Source: Paractinoplanes toevensis (GTDB lineage: Bacteria; Actinomycetota; Actinomycetes; Mycobacteriales; Micromonosporaceae). Taken from it: DNA of 64,000 nt. The DNA lies in contig NZ_BOQN01000133.1 in NCBI RefSeq assembly GCF_018332695.1, positions 1 to 64,000 on the forward strand, in the 5' to 3' direction. Positions 17,240 through 25,470 of this stretch are shown one piece after another; position 1 is the stretch's first letter, and each line of letters begins with the position of its first letter. Position numbers and translations under genes: made by a program. The notes below the pieces were generated by a model. That model did no database searches and had not been told where the DNA came from. It was given only the letters and a program-made list of their open reading frames with translations.

Positions 17240-18649
17240 CTACTCCCCTTCGGTGAGATCGCGGTCCGCTGCTGGGAACGCCTGGGCCCATTCCTTCTCG
17301 GCGATGGCGGTGGCCTGCTGCCACGGCGGCTGGTAGTCCAGCTGGGCGGCGTACCCGGCGATCCGGTCGCGGTCGGCCCAGACCTTCCGGAATCCCTCGG
17401 CGTAGCGCATCAGCAGGTCGCCGGCGTCCGGGTGCAGGTGCGCCTTCTGGATGGCGAAGGAGTTGTCGATGACCGCGTGGGTGATCGGGAAGTCGCTCTC
17501 CCGGTAGGGCCGGTCGAGGACGCCGGGCAACGCCCACGGGTACTCCCCGAGCCCGCGGTGCTCCCGGAAGACCCGCTGGGCGGGTAGTGGCATCAGCTGG
17601 TAGGGCGCGGCCGGTACCCCCTCGGCCCGCAGGGCCCGCTGCACGGCCGCCCGGATCGGGCCGGCGTGCTCGGGGCCGAGCCCGAACGCGGCGGGGTCGA
17701 TCCGGAACCGCAGGATGTGCCAGGCGTGGGTGCGGTCGGCCGGTGGCCCGGGAAGGGCGAGGCCGGTCAGGCCGGCCAGTTCGTCCAGCATCCGGCGTAC
17801 GTTGTGGTCGCGCTGCTCGCACTCCTCGGGGAAGCGGGCCAGCTGGCTGCGGGTGAACGCGGCCTGCAGCGCGCTGGGCTTGTTGTTCCAGCCCAGCTCG
17901 TGGGCCACGTAGCTGCGTTCGCCCTTGGCCGCGATCAGCTCGCCGAACTGCCGCAGCATGGTGGCCCGGGCCGCCAGCTCCGGGTCGTCGGTGGTGATCA
18001 GGCCGCCCTCGCCACAGGTGGCGAGGTTCTTGCTCACGTTGAGGCTGAACGTGTTGATGGCGCCGAGCGAGCCGACCGGGCGCCCCCGGTAACGGGCGCC
18101 GTGGGCTTGCGCGGCGTCCTCCACCACCGGGATGCCGTAGCGTCCGGCCACGGCGAGGATCTCGTCCATGTCGACCGGCAGGCCGTGCAGGTGGACCACC
18201 ACGACGGCCCGGGTGCGGGGGCTGATCGCCGCCTCGACGGTCGCCGCGGTGACGTTGTAGGTGTACGGGTCGACGTCGGCGAAGACCGGCACGGCCATCA
18301 GATGCAGGGGCGCGGCGGCGGTGGCGATGAAGCTGAGCGCCGGCACGACGACCTCGTCGCCCGGGCCGACGCCGAGTGCCCGCAGGGCCACCGAGAGGGC
18401 GGCGGTGCCGTTGCTGACCGCGATGCAGTGCCGGGTGCCGGCCTGCTCGGCCCATTCGCGTTCCAGGCCGGGGATCTCCTGTTCGCCGGCGGCGGCCGCG
18501 GTGAACCGCCCGGAGTCGAGGGCGCGCAGCACCGCCTCCCGGTCGGCGGGGGTGACCCGCGGCCAGGCGGGGATGCGGGTGCCGCGGGCGACGGCGGGCC
18601 GTCCGCCGAACAGGGCGAGGCCGGTACGGGTTTCCGAGGTCGTGGTCAC
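17240..18649 (-). CDS. DegT/DnrJ/EryC1-type PLP aminotransferase
   Basis: A 469-residue fold-type I aminotransferase of the sugar-aminotransferase family. NGTAALSVALRALGVGPGDEV (about residues 71-91) binds the cofactor phosphate, DAAQAHGA (about 173) contains the Asp that contacts PLP, and SLNVSKNLATCGEGG (about 198) contains the Schiff-base Lys. At 469 residues it is longer than the usual 370-430, with the extra sequence at the C-terminus. A GTG start overlaps the BtrH-like gene stop (GTGA). The lysW operon has no LysJ-type aminotransferase. This enzyme is therefore the best candidate to aminate the ketone made by the transketolase while the substrate is on LysW. That assignment is inference. 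Confidence 0.82.
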   Translation of the reverse strand: MTTTSETRTGLALFGGRPAVARGTRIPAWPRVTPADREAVLRALDSGRFTAAAAGEQEIPGLEREWAEQAGTRHCIAVSNGTAALSVALRALGVGPGDEVVVPALSFIATAAAPLHLMAVPVFADVDPYTYNVTAATVEAAISPRTRAVVVVHLHGLPVDMDEILAVAGRYGIPVVEDAAQAHGARYRGRPVGSLGAINTFSLNVSKNLATCGEGGLITTDDPELAARATMLRQFGELIAAKGERSYVAHELGWNNKPSALQAAFTRSQLARFPEECEQRDHNVRRMLDELAGLTGLALPGPPADRTHAWHILRFRIDPAAFGLGPEHAGPIRAAVQRALRAEGVPAAPYQLMPLPAQRVFREHRGLGEYPWALPGVLDRPYRESDFPITHAVIDNSFAIQKAHLHPDAGDLLMRYAEGFRKVWADRDRIAGYAAQLDYQPPWQQATAIAEKEWAQAFPAADRDLTEGE

Positions 18650-19668
18650 AGTTGGGCTCTCTCCCGGTCCAGCGCGAGCAGCGCGCGTTCCTGATCGTTG
18701 AGCAGGGCGTCGAAGCGGCCGGCCAGGCGCGGGGCGCTCAGTCCGGTGCTGGTGAGGGCGGCCATGATGCGGACCGCGGACCAGTGGTGGGCGATGCGCT
18801 CCACCTCGCGGGCCCGCTCGGCCAGCGAGGGCAGTCCGGCGGTGCGGGCGGCCTCGGCGAGCCAGTCGGCGTGCACGGCGGTGCCGACGAGCACCGCGCC
18901 GGCCGCGACGAACAGTTCGTCGCGGATGTCCTCGCCGGCGGACAACCGTTTCACGGTGTCGTCGAAGAACTCGCGCATGCCGGCCAGCCCGGTGTAGCCG
19001 CCGTCGCCGGTCGCGGGTTCCGCGAAGTGCCGCAGGTTGAGATCGAGGACGCGGGCCACCTCGGCGCGGTCCAGGGCGGGCACGGCGTCCGGTGCGGGCA
19101 GCTCGACGCTCAGCCAGCGGTTGTCGATGCGTACGCCGGTGAAGAACATGTCCCGGTCGTGCACCACCTCGTTGCCCGAGTCGCGGGAGGCGGTCAGCTC
19201 GGCGAGGGTGATGTCGCCGTGGAAGGCGGGCGGTACCGCGTCGAGCACCCGCACGGTGCCCGCCTCGTCGTCGAAGCCGTGCACCACGACCAGGTGGTTG
19301 GAGTGCACGTCGTGGTAGGCGGGCCGGAACGGCAGGTGGTAGTTGTCGACCGCGACCGCGACCGGGATGCCGGCGGCCACCGACGCGCGCACCTCGGCCC
19401 AGCCCGCCTCGGCGCCGGCCGGCTCGTGCCAGGTCGACGCGACCTCGTGATGGGGTGCCAGCGCCCGCAGCAGCGAGGTCTCCGGCGGGCACGGGTAGTA
19501 GTACTCCTCGCGGCGTACGCCGTCCGGCCGGTGCCGGAAGGTCCAGGCCGCACCGAGGATCGGCAGGGCGGGCAGCCCGTGGAAATCGAGCAGGGTGGCG
19601 AAGCAGGAGTGCAGGCAGCCGCCGAGATCGTGCCGCCAGGATCGGACGCCGTCCACCACGGTTCTCAT
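18646..19668 (-). CDS. BtrH-like (butirosin H N-terminal family) acyl-transfer or cyclase candidate
   Basis: A 340-residue protein whose N-terminal half resembles the BtrH family of papain-like enzymes. GGCLHSCFATLL (about residues 16-27) supplies a candidate nucleophilic Cys, and HSNHLVVVHGFDD (about 124) a candidate His. BtrH moves an acyl chain from a carrier protein to an amine in butirosin synthesis (established knowledge). The C-terminal half is helical and unassigned. It is coupled by 4-bp overlaps to genes on both sides. It could transfer a carrier-bound acyl group, or act on the LysW-bound intermediate; neither is shown by sequence. Confidence 0.6.
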   Translation of the reverse strand: MRTVVDGVRSWRHDLGGCLHSCFATLLDFHGLPALPILGAAWTFRHRPDGVRREEYYYPCPPETSLLRALAPHHEVASTWHEPAGAEAGWAEVRASVAAGIPVAVAVDNYHLPFRPAYHDVHSNHLVVVHGFDDEAGTVRVLDAVPPAFHGDITLAELTASRDSGNEVVHDRDMFFTGVRIDNRWLSVELPAPDAVPALDRAEVARVLDLNLRHFAEPATGDGGYTGLAGMREFFDDTVKRLSAGEDIRDELFVAAGAVLVGTAVHADWLAEAARTAGLPSLAERAREVERIAHHWSAVRIMAALTSTGLSAPRLAGRFDALLNDQERALLALDRERAQL

Positions 19669-20237
19669 CGGTGCTCCTGTCCGGCCGCCGGGACGAGGGT
19701 CATGGCGAAGATGTGGATCGCCGGGTTGTCCGGCAGGCGTACGGCTCGCAGCGCGGCGTCGCGGGGCACCGGCACCCGCTGCCGCCAGATCGATGGCCCG
19801 AATTTCCGGTCGACGTGCCGCGGGTAGTGCAGGTGGGTGCATCGGTAGGCGGCCGTCTCGCCGAAGTGGGCGGCGGTCTCCGGCCAGAAGTCCGAGACGC
19901 GCAGCCATTCCGGATCGACGCCGCCGTCGGCGTAGTGCAGCCACAGCGGGTCCTCGGTGCGGCGTTCGGCCGCGGCGAGCAACTGGATCCAGTCGTAGCG
20001 GCCGGCCGGCACCTCGATGAGCTGGCCCGCGCAGCGGACGTTGTCCGGCCGGCCCGGCGCGGCCGGCGGGAAGCGGAACGGGATGTCGTCCACCCGGACC
20101 GGTCCCGCGGCGGGTAGCTGGTCGGCGGGGTACGTGTTGCCCCAGATGTTGAAGCCGCCCGCGTCTTTCCGGTCGGCGGTGGTGATGCCGGTGTTGTCGG
20201 CATACGGATCGAGGTCGACGGCGAGCGGAGAGCTCAT
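19665..20237 (-). CDS. Unknown 190-aa beta-rich protein coupled to the BtrH-like gene
   Basis: I do not recognise a function. The protein is rich in aromatic and beta-prone segments (NIWGNTYPADQLP near residue 30, GRYDWIQLL near 76, LWLHYADG near 96, HLHYPRHVD near 136). It looks like a beta-sandwich of the kind seen as accessory domains in glycosidases and as small proteins in natural-product clusters. No signal peptide, transmembrane segment or obvious catalytic motif is visible. The ATG at 20237 lies 2 bp after the GNAT gene, and its stop overlaps the BtrH-like start (ATGA), so the two may act as a pair. Confidence 0.6.
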   Translation of the reverse strand: MSSPLAVDLDPYADNTGITTADRKDAGGFNIWGNTYPADQLPAAGPVRVDDIPFRFPPAAPGRPDNVRCAGQLIEVPAGRYDWIQLLAAAERRTEDPLWLHYADGGVDPEWLRVSDFWPETAAHFGETAAYRCTHLHYPRHVDRKFGPSIWRQRVPVPRDAALRAVRLPDNPAIHIFAMTLVPAAGQEHR

Positions 20238-20239
20238 GA

Positions 20240-21058
20240 TCACCTGGCCACGGTTGTAGTAACGAGTGGTTCCGCGCCGGGCGCGGGCCGGTAGCGGGCG
20301 TGCAGGTCGGGGTGAACGGTGCGGGGCATGAGGTGGGCGCGCAGCTGGGCGCGGGGAACCGGGAAGTGGACCTCGGCACCGGCGGGCCGGCCGTGCCGGG
20401 CCAGGCCGGCCAGCACCTCGTCGTGCCGGCCGGGATCGGGGTGCACGTCGACGCCGGCCAGGCGGGCGCCCGGGCCGGCCGTCGCGGTGCCGGTGCCGAT
20501 GACCGCGGTGAGCCCACGGTCGTCGAGCAGCCAGGTGACGACCAGGGCCGCCTCCGGCCCCGGCGGCAGCCAGGCCGGTCCGGCGGTCACCGGAGTGCCC
20601 GGTGACCGGATCATCGAGACCTCGCTCAGCGGCTTGTCGCCGGGCAGCCAGTGCCGTTCGGGCCGGTAGCCGAGCCGGGCGTAGAAGGGCGGAAGGCAGC
20701 GCTCGACCACGGCGTCGAGGCGGATCCGGGCGATGCCCGCGGCGACCGCGGCCTCGTCCACCATGGACAGCAGCGCGCGGGCCGCTCCGGTGCGGCGCCG
20801 GGCCGGATCGGTGGCGACCCGGCTGATCTCCCACTCCCCCGCATGCGGGTGCACCCGCAGCACGCCGGTGAGCCGGCCCGCCGGGTCTCGCACCACCCAG
20901 ACGAGTGCTCCGGCGCGCAGGTCGGCGCGGACCGACGCGGCGGTCTCCCGGGCGCCGTCCGGCACCGGAAGGCCGGGGAACGGGTCGCCGGCCGCGTAGG
21001 CGGCGCGGGTCAGGGCGGCGATCTCCCCGGCCTCGGCGGCCGATGCCCGCTCACTCAT
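20240..21058 (-). CDS. GNAT-family N-acetyltransferase with C-terminal extension
   Basis: A 272-residue protein. Residues 1-150 form a GNAT domain with the acetyl-CoA loop VATDPARRRTGAARALL (about 80-96) and YARLGYRP (about 127). The last 120 residues are a second, unassigned region with WLLDDRGLTAVIGTGTA. It overlaps the M20 gene by 8 bp. In a diamino-acid peptide cluster it may acetylate a free amine, either as a tailoring step or for self-protection. The nearby M20 hydrolase could then remove the group. This is inference; the domain call is firm. Confidence 0.75.
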   Translation of the reverse strand: MSERASAAEAGEIAALTRAAYAAGDPFPGLPVPDGARETAASVRADLRAGALVWVVRDPAGRLTGVLRVHPHAGEWEISRVATDPARRRTGAARALLSMVDEAAVAAGIARIRLDAVVERCLPPFYARLGYRPERHWLPGDKPLSEVSMIRSPGTPVTAGPAWLPPGPEAALVVTWLLDDRGLTAVIGTGTATAGPGARLAGVDVHPDPGRHDEVLAGLARHGRPAGAEVHFPVPRAQLRAHLMPRTVHPDLHARYRPAPGAEPLVTTTVAR

Positions 21059-22397
21059 GATCGAGGAGGAGCTGGTGGAAGCAGTCGGCGGCGAAGTGCA
21101 GCGCCTCCACGGCGATCCGCTCGTCCGCGCAGTGCAGCAGGCCGCGGTAACCGCGGTCGAGCGGATGCCGCAGCGGGAACCAGCCGAAGCACTGGATGCC
21201 GAGCCGCGGGAACAGCCGGGCGTCGGTGGACGCCGTGGTCACCATCGGGAACGCGATGCCGCCGGGGTCGCTGCCGGTGAGGATCGAGGCGAGCCGGTCG
21301 TAGAAGCCGTCGAGCCGCGGCGGCGGCATCATCTCCCCCTCGACCAGGATCTCCAGGTCCATCTCGACGCCGGCCCGGGCGCGCAGGGCGGCGAGGAAGT
21401 CCGCGGTGCCGAAGTCGCCGGGCAGCAGCCGCCCGTCCAGCTCCACGGAGATGTCGGTGGGCAGCACGTTGGTGGCCGTGCCGCCGTGCACGACGGTGGC
21501 GTTGACCGTGTGGCGCACCAGTGAGCGCAGGTAGCGGGCGTCGGCCTCGTCGAAACCGTCGAGTGCGGCGGCGTCGGCCGGGTTGTCGCGGAAGCCGGCG
21601 ATCCGGCCGCTGATCGGCTCGGGCAGCGCCCCGGCCAGCTCGTCCAGCATCCGCCGCACCACCGGGGTGAGGCAGATGTCCAGCCCGCCGTCGTCGATGG
21701 CGGCCAGCAGCCGGTACAGCTTGTGGGCCGCGCCGCCCGGCCCGGCGACCCGGGAGGCGTGTCCGCCGTCGCCGCGCAGCGTGGCACGCACCCAGCAGGC
21801 CCGTTTCTCGGCGACGACGATCGGGTGCAGCCGCACTCGCCGGCCCAGTCCCAGCTCGGCGCCGCCGTCCTCGCCGATCGCGTGGCGCACCCCGGCGAAC
21901 AGCTCCGGGTGCTGCTCCACCAGGAAGTGGGCGCCGGTGGTGCTGCCGTTCTCCTCATCCGGCATCACCGCGAGGATCACGTCACCGGCCGGCGGGGTGC
22001 CGTCGGCGGCCAGCCGCAGCACGGCGGCGAGCATGGTGGCCAGGTGTCCCTTCATGTCGACCGCGCCGCGGCCCCAGAGCTCGCCGTCGACCACGTCGGC
22101 GGCGAACGGCGGGCGGCTCCACGGCTGCCCGGCGACCGGCACCACATCCACGTGGGCGTGCAGCAGCAGCGGCGGGGCCACCCCGCGGCCGGCCAGGCGG
22201 GCGACGAGGTTGGGCCGCTGCGGATCGACCGCCAGCAGCCGCGTCTCGAGGCCGGCCGCGTCGAGCAGGTCGCGGATCCAGATGACGCACTCGGCCTCCG
22301 CGCCGGGCGGGTTGACGGTGGGGAACCGGATGAGCTGCTGGGCGATGGCCACCGGTTCGGTCGGCAGCTGGACCCGGGACGGGACGGTGACGCTCAC
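21051..22397 (-). CDS. M20-family metallopeptidase/deacylase (second in the cluster)
   Basis: A 448-residue M20 hydrolase of the ArgE/DapE/carboxypeptidase type. HAHVDVVP (about residues 68-75), GRGAVDMKGHLA (about 101) and PDEENGSTTGA (about 136) make the metal and catalytic sites. A dimerisation domain follows. It belongs to a different branch from LysK at 3962-5080 and is about 75 residues longer. GTG at 22397 overlaps the A-PCP stop. Possible jobs are removing an N-acyl group added by the neighbouring GNAT enzyme, or trimming the peptide. Confidence 0.8.
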   Translation of the reverse strand: MSVTVPSRVQLPTEPVAIAQQLIRFPTVNPPGAEAECVIWIRDLLDAAGLETRLLAVDPQRPNLVARLAGRGVAPPLLLHAHVDVVPVAGQPWSRPPFAADVVDGELWGRGAVDMKGHLATMLAAVLRLAADGTPPAGDVILAVMPDEENGSTTGAHFLVEQHPELFAGVRHAIGEDGGAELGLGRRVRLHPIVVAEKRACWVRATLRGDGGHASRVAGPGGAAHKLYRLLAAIDDGGLDICLTPVVRRMLDELAGALPEPISGRIAGFRDNPADAAALDGFDEADARYLRSLVRHTVNATVVHGGTATNVLPTDISVELDGRLLPGDFGTADFLAALRARAGVEMDLEILVEGEMMPPPRLDGFYDRLASILTGSDPGGIAFPMVTTASTDARLFPRLGIQCFGWFPLRHPLDRGYRGLLHCADERIAVEALHFAADCFHQLLLDHE

Positions 22398-24172
22398 GCC
22401 AGACGCTCCTCGATCAGCGCGGCCAGCTTCGCCACGGTGGGGTTGGCGTAGAAGTCGCGCGGGCCGATCACGACGTCCCACTGGGCGGAGATCTCGCCGG
22501 TGATCCGTACGGCCATCAGTGAGTGGCCGCCGAGCTCGAAGAAGTCGTCGTCGGCGCCCACCTCGTCCAGCCCCATCAGGTCGGCCCAGAGTGCGGCGAC
22601 GGCGGTCTCCAGCTCGCCGTCCGGGGCGGTCCAGTCGCTGCTCAGCTCGGGCCGCCGCGGCAGTTCCCAGGCGCGCAGGGCGGCCCGGTCGACCTTGCCG
22701 TTGTGGTTGAGCGGCATCGCGCCGAGTTGCACGAAGCGGGCCGGTACCAGGTAGTCGGGCAACTGCTCGGTCAGCTCGAAGCGCAGGTCGGGCACCGGCA
22801 GCTTCTCCGCGCCGATGAGGAACGCCACCAGCCGCCGGCCGCTGCGCGGGTGGTCCTGTGCGACCACGACAGCGTCGAGCACCCCGGACAGGGCCAGCAG
22901 CGCGGCCTCCACCTCGCCGGGCTCGATCCGGAACCCGCGGATCTTGACCTGGTCGTCGGCGCGGCCGAGGAACTCCACCATGCCGTCGGGCAGGAGACGG
23001 GCGAGGTCACCGGTGCGGTACATGCGGGCGCCCGGGGTGGCCGCGAACGGGTCGGGCAGGAACCGCTCGGCGGTGTGCCCGGGCCGGCCGAGGTAGCCGT
23101 GGGCGAGGCCGTCGCCGCCGGTCCAGAGTTCGCCGGGTTCGCCGTCCGGCACCGGCCGCAGCCGGTCGTCTAGCAGGTGGACGGTGGTGCCGTTGATGGG
23201 CCGCCCGATCGGCACGGTGGCGGTGGTGACCGGCGCCGTCATCGGGTGACAGCAGGTGAAGGTGGTGTTCTCGGTGGGGCCGTAGCCGTTGACGACGGTG
23301 GTGCCGGGCAGCGCGGCGAGCGCCCGGCCGACGTGCGCCACGGAGAGCACGTCGCCGCCGGCCAGCAGGTAGCGCAGACCGGCCAGGCGCTCGATCGGAC
23401 CGTCCACCATCTGGTGGAACAGCCCCGCGGTGAGCCACATGACGGTGACGCCGGCGTGCCGCACCGTGCCGGCCAGTTCGTCCAGGGTCGGCTCGCCGGC
23501 CGGGAAGACCACGATCCGCGCGCCGTGCGCCAGCGGTGCCCAGATCTCCAATGTGGAGGCGTCGAAGGCGACCGGGGCCAGGCACAGCACCGCGTCGTCC
23601 GGGCCGAGGTGCACGTAGTCCGGGTCGGCAACCAGCCGGACCACGCCCCGATGCGGGACGATCACGCCCTTCGGCGTGCCGGTGGAGCCGGAGGTGTAGG
23701 CGATGTAGGCGGTGGAGTCGGCGGTGACGTCCGGGTCGTGCCCGGTGACCGGCCCGGCGTACGCGTCCGGGTCGTCCAGGTTGATCACCTGCGCCGCGAG
23801 TTCGGCGGCGTCACCGGCCAGCGCCCGCTCGGTGAGCAGCACGGCGGTGCCGGCGTCGGCCACGGTGTGCCGGTGCCGCTCGTACGGATGCCGGGTGTCC
23901 AGGGCGACGTAGGCGGCGCCCGCCTTGAGAATGGCCAGCAGGCCGACGATCAGGTCGGCGGAACGGCGAGCCAGGACACCGACGTGGTCGCCGGCGGCCA
24001 CGCCGTGGTGGCGCAGGGTCGCGGCCAGGCGGCCGGCCCGATCGTCCAGCTCGGCGTACGTGAGCCGGGTGTCCCCGCACTCGACCGCGGGTGCGTCCGG
24101 TGTCCGCCCGGCCCAGGCCGCCACCAGGCCGTGCACCGTACGGGCTTCGACGGTTACCGAGGTAGCTGTCAT
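22394..24172 (-). CDS. Free-standing NRPS loading protein: A-PCP
   Basis: A 592-residue protein. The adenylation domain (about 10-500) has AYTSGSTGTPKGV, NGYGPTENTT, YRTGDLARL and NHNGKVD. The carrier domain (about 520-590) has DDFFELGGHSL. The pocket read by eye is D-A-L-W-L-G-G-T-F-K, close to the classical valine code (D-A-F-W-I-G-G-T-F-K). A small branched aliphatic residue is therefore the best guess. No condensation domain is attached, so it probably loads the starter for the C domain of NRPS 13993-17232, or supplies a BtrH-type transfer. ATG at 24172 follows GGAGTGG and begins the standard A-domain N-terminus. Confidence 0.9.
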   Translation of the reverse strand: MTATSVTVEARTVHGLVAAWAGRTPDAPAVECGDTRLTYAELDDRAGRLAATLRHHGVAAGDHVGVLARRSADLIVGLLAILKAGAAYVALDTRHPYERHRHTVADAGTAVLLTERALAGDAAELAAQVINLDDPDAYAGPVTGHDPDVTADSTAYIAYTSGSTGTPKGVIVPHRGVVRLVADPDYVHLGPDDAVLCLAPVAFDASTLEIWAPLAHGARIVVFPAGEPTLDELAGTVRHAGVTVMWLTAGLFHQMVDGPIERLAGLRYLLAGGDVLSVAHVGRALAALPGTTVVNGYGPTENTTFTCCHPMTAPVTTATVPIGRPINGTTVHLLDDRLRPVPDGEPGELWTGGDGLAHGYLGRPGHTAERFLPDPFAATPGARMYRTGDLARLLPDGMVEFLGRADDQVKIRGFRIEPGEVEAALLALSGVLDAVVVAQDHPRSGRRLVAFLIGAEKLPVPDLRFELTEQLPDYLVPARFVQLGAMPLNHNGKVDRAALRAWELPRRPELSSDWTAPDGELETAVAALWADLMGLDEVGADDDFFELGGHSLMAVRITGEISAQWDVVIGPRDFYANPTVAKLAALIEERLA

Positions 24173-24186
24173 GTCCACTCCCTGGG

Positions 24187-24381
24187 TCAGCGCAGGCTCA
24201 GCGGCCGCATGTCGGTCCACACCTCGTCGACGTGGGCCAGGCACTCCGCCTTGGTGCCGCGGGTCCCGTCCGGGCGCCAACCGCCGGGCACCGCCAGCTC
24301 GGCGGGCCAGATCGAGTACTGCTCCTGCTGGTTGACGACGACGACGTACTCGCGGGCGTCCTCGTCCTCCGGGCCGGACAT
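24187..24381 (-). CDS. MbtH-like protein
   Basis: A 64-residue MbtH-family protein. It has VVVNQQEQYSIWP (about residues 14-26) and the C-terminal WTDMRPLSLR; the conserved tryptophans and NxExQYSxWP pattern are present. MbtH proteins bind A domains and support their folding and activity, so it probably serves the four A domains of this cluster. The ATG at 24381 is preceded by GAGGTGG; a longer frame to 24420 adds 13 residues and has no better ribosome site. It is the first gene of the NRPS operon. Confidence 0.92.
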   Translation of the reverse strand: MSGPEDEDAREYVVVVNQQEQYSIWPAELAVPGGWRPDGTRGTKAECLAHVDEVWTDMRPLSLR

Positions 24382-24516
24382 CGCATCCACCTCTTTCTGT
24401 TCAGCTTTCGGGCTCTGCATTGGAAGTTATGGCGGGGGCGGGGTCGCACACATCCACGCGGCGATGCAATCCGGTCCAGCCGGGGTAGCCGTGTCGTTGA
24501 CGACCGTCCAGACCGC

Positions 24517-25191
24517 TCAGGCGGCCTCGCGGACCAGGCCCGTCTGGTAGGCGAACGCGACCATCTGGGCCCGATCGCGCAGGTCGAGCTTGTGGCGGAT
24601 GCGGTGCAGATGCGTGCGGATGGTGCTCACGCTGATGTACAGCAACGTCGAAGCGTCCTGAATGGACACTCCCTGGCCCATCAGCGTCAGCACCTCCCGC
24701 TCGCGCTCGGTCAGGCCGACGATCTCGGGCGAGACCGCGGGGCGGGGGTCGGCGCCGAAGTCGCAGAACCAGTCGACGAGTTTGGTGGCCACCTCGGAGC
24801 TCAGCACGGTGCGGCCGCGCGCGACGCCCCGGGCGGCGGCGAGCACTTCTTCGGAGTCGGAGTCCCGGCTGAGCAGGCCTCTCGCGCCGGCCTGCAGCAG
24901 CTCGACGATCACGTCGTGCGCCATCTCCTGATAGAAGACCAGGCAGTGGGTGCGCCGGGTGCTGAGGTCGTCGCCCTTGGCGGCCAGCTCGCGGACCAGG
25001 TCGAGTCCGACACCGGGCTTCGCGGTGCCCAGCAGCAGGGCGTCCGGCCGCAGGCGGCGCACCTGGACGGTGGCTTCCTTGAGGTCCGAGGTGGCTCCGA
25101 CGACCTCGAGGTCCGGAATGGCATCGAGCAACGTCCGAATTCCGTCACGGACGAGTGGTAATTGGTCGCACACGAGGACGGTGCCAAGCAT
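24517..25191 (-). CDS. LuxR/NarL-type regulator with degenerate receiver domain
   Basis: A 224-residue protein with a receiver-like N-terminus and a C-terminal LuxR helix-turn-helix (LTEREREVLTLMGQGVSIQDA, about residues 155-175, then SVSTIRTHLHRI). The phosphoacceptor position is altered: the usual L-M-D-x-x-M-P segment reads LLLGTAKPG (about 54-62), with Gly for Asp, and the usual LLKD reads LLSRD. It is therefore unlikely to be switched by phosphorylation and may respond to a ligand or by dimerisation. GGGGGA lies upstream of the ATG. It sits just upstream of the MbtH-NRPS operon on the same strand and is a likely cluster-situated activator. Confidence 0.85.
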   Translation of the reverse strand: MLGTVLVCDQLPLVRDGIRTLLDAIPDLEVVGATSDLKEATVQVRRLRPDALLLGTAKPGVGLDLVRELAAKGDDLSTRRTHCLVFYQEMAHDVIVELLQAGARGLLSRDSDSEEVLAAARGVARGRTVLSSEVATKLVDWFCDFGADPRPAVSPEIVGLTEREREVLTLMGQGVSIQDASTLLYISVSTIRTHLHRIRHKLDLRDRAQMVAFAYQTGLVREAA

Positions 25192-25222
25192 GAATCGGAT
25201 CCCCCATCTTGATCCACTATCA

Positions 25223-25238
25223 GTGACACTTCGGTCAC
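25223..25238. promoter_or_regulatory. Inverted repeat upstream of the LuxR-type gene
   Basis: GTGAC-N6-GTCAC lies about 30 bp upstream of the LuxR-type start, in a relatively AT-rich 279-bp gap. It could be an operator or a LuxR-type binding site; no second copy was noticed. Confidence 0.35.
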
Positions 25239-25470
25239 AGCGACCATCTTTACCCGGTCCTCGGGATTCACGCTTTTTGATCTCTACTTTTCTGTACGGC
25301 CAATGCGTCTCCGTACAAAGTGGAGGTAATTCCGGCATACCTCGCCTGTAGGCCGAGTAGGGCATCATGACCCCTGCGCACGTTCACATCCGACACAATT
25401 CCGGAACCATTACAGAATGGCCGGGAAGTCATCGTCGTAAATGTAGAAACAATGGTGCGGCGCCGCCGAG

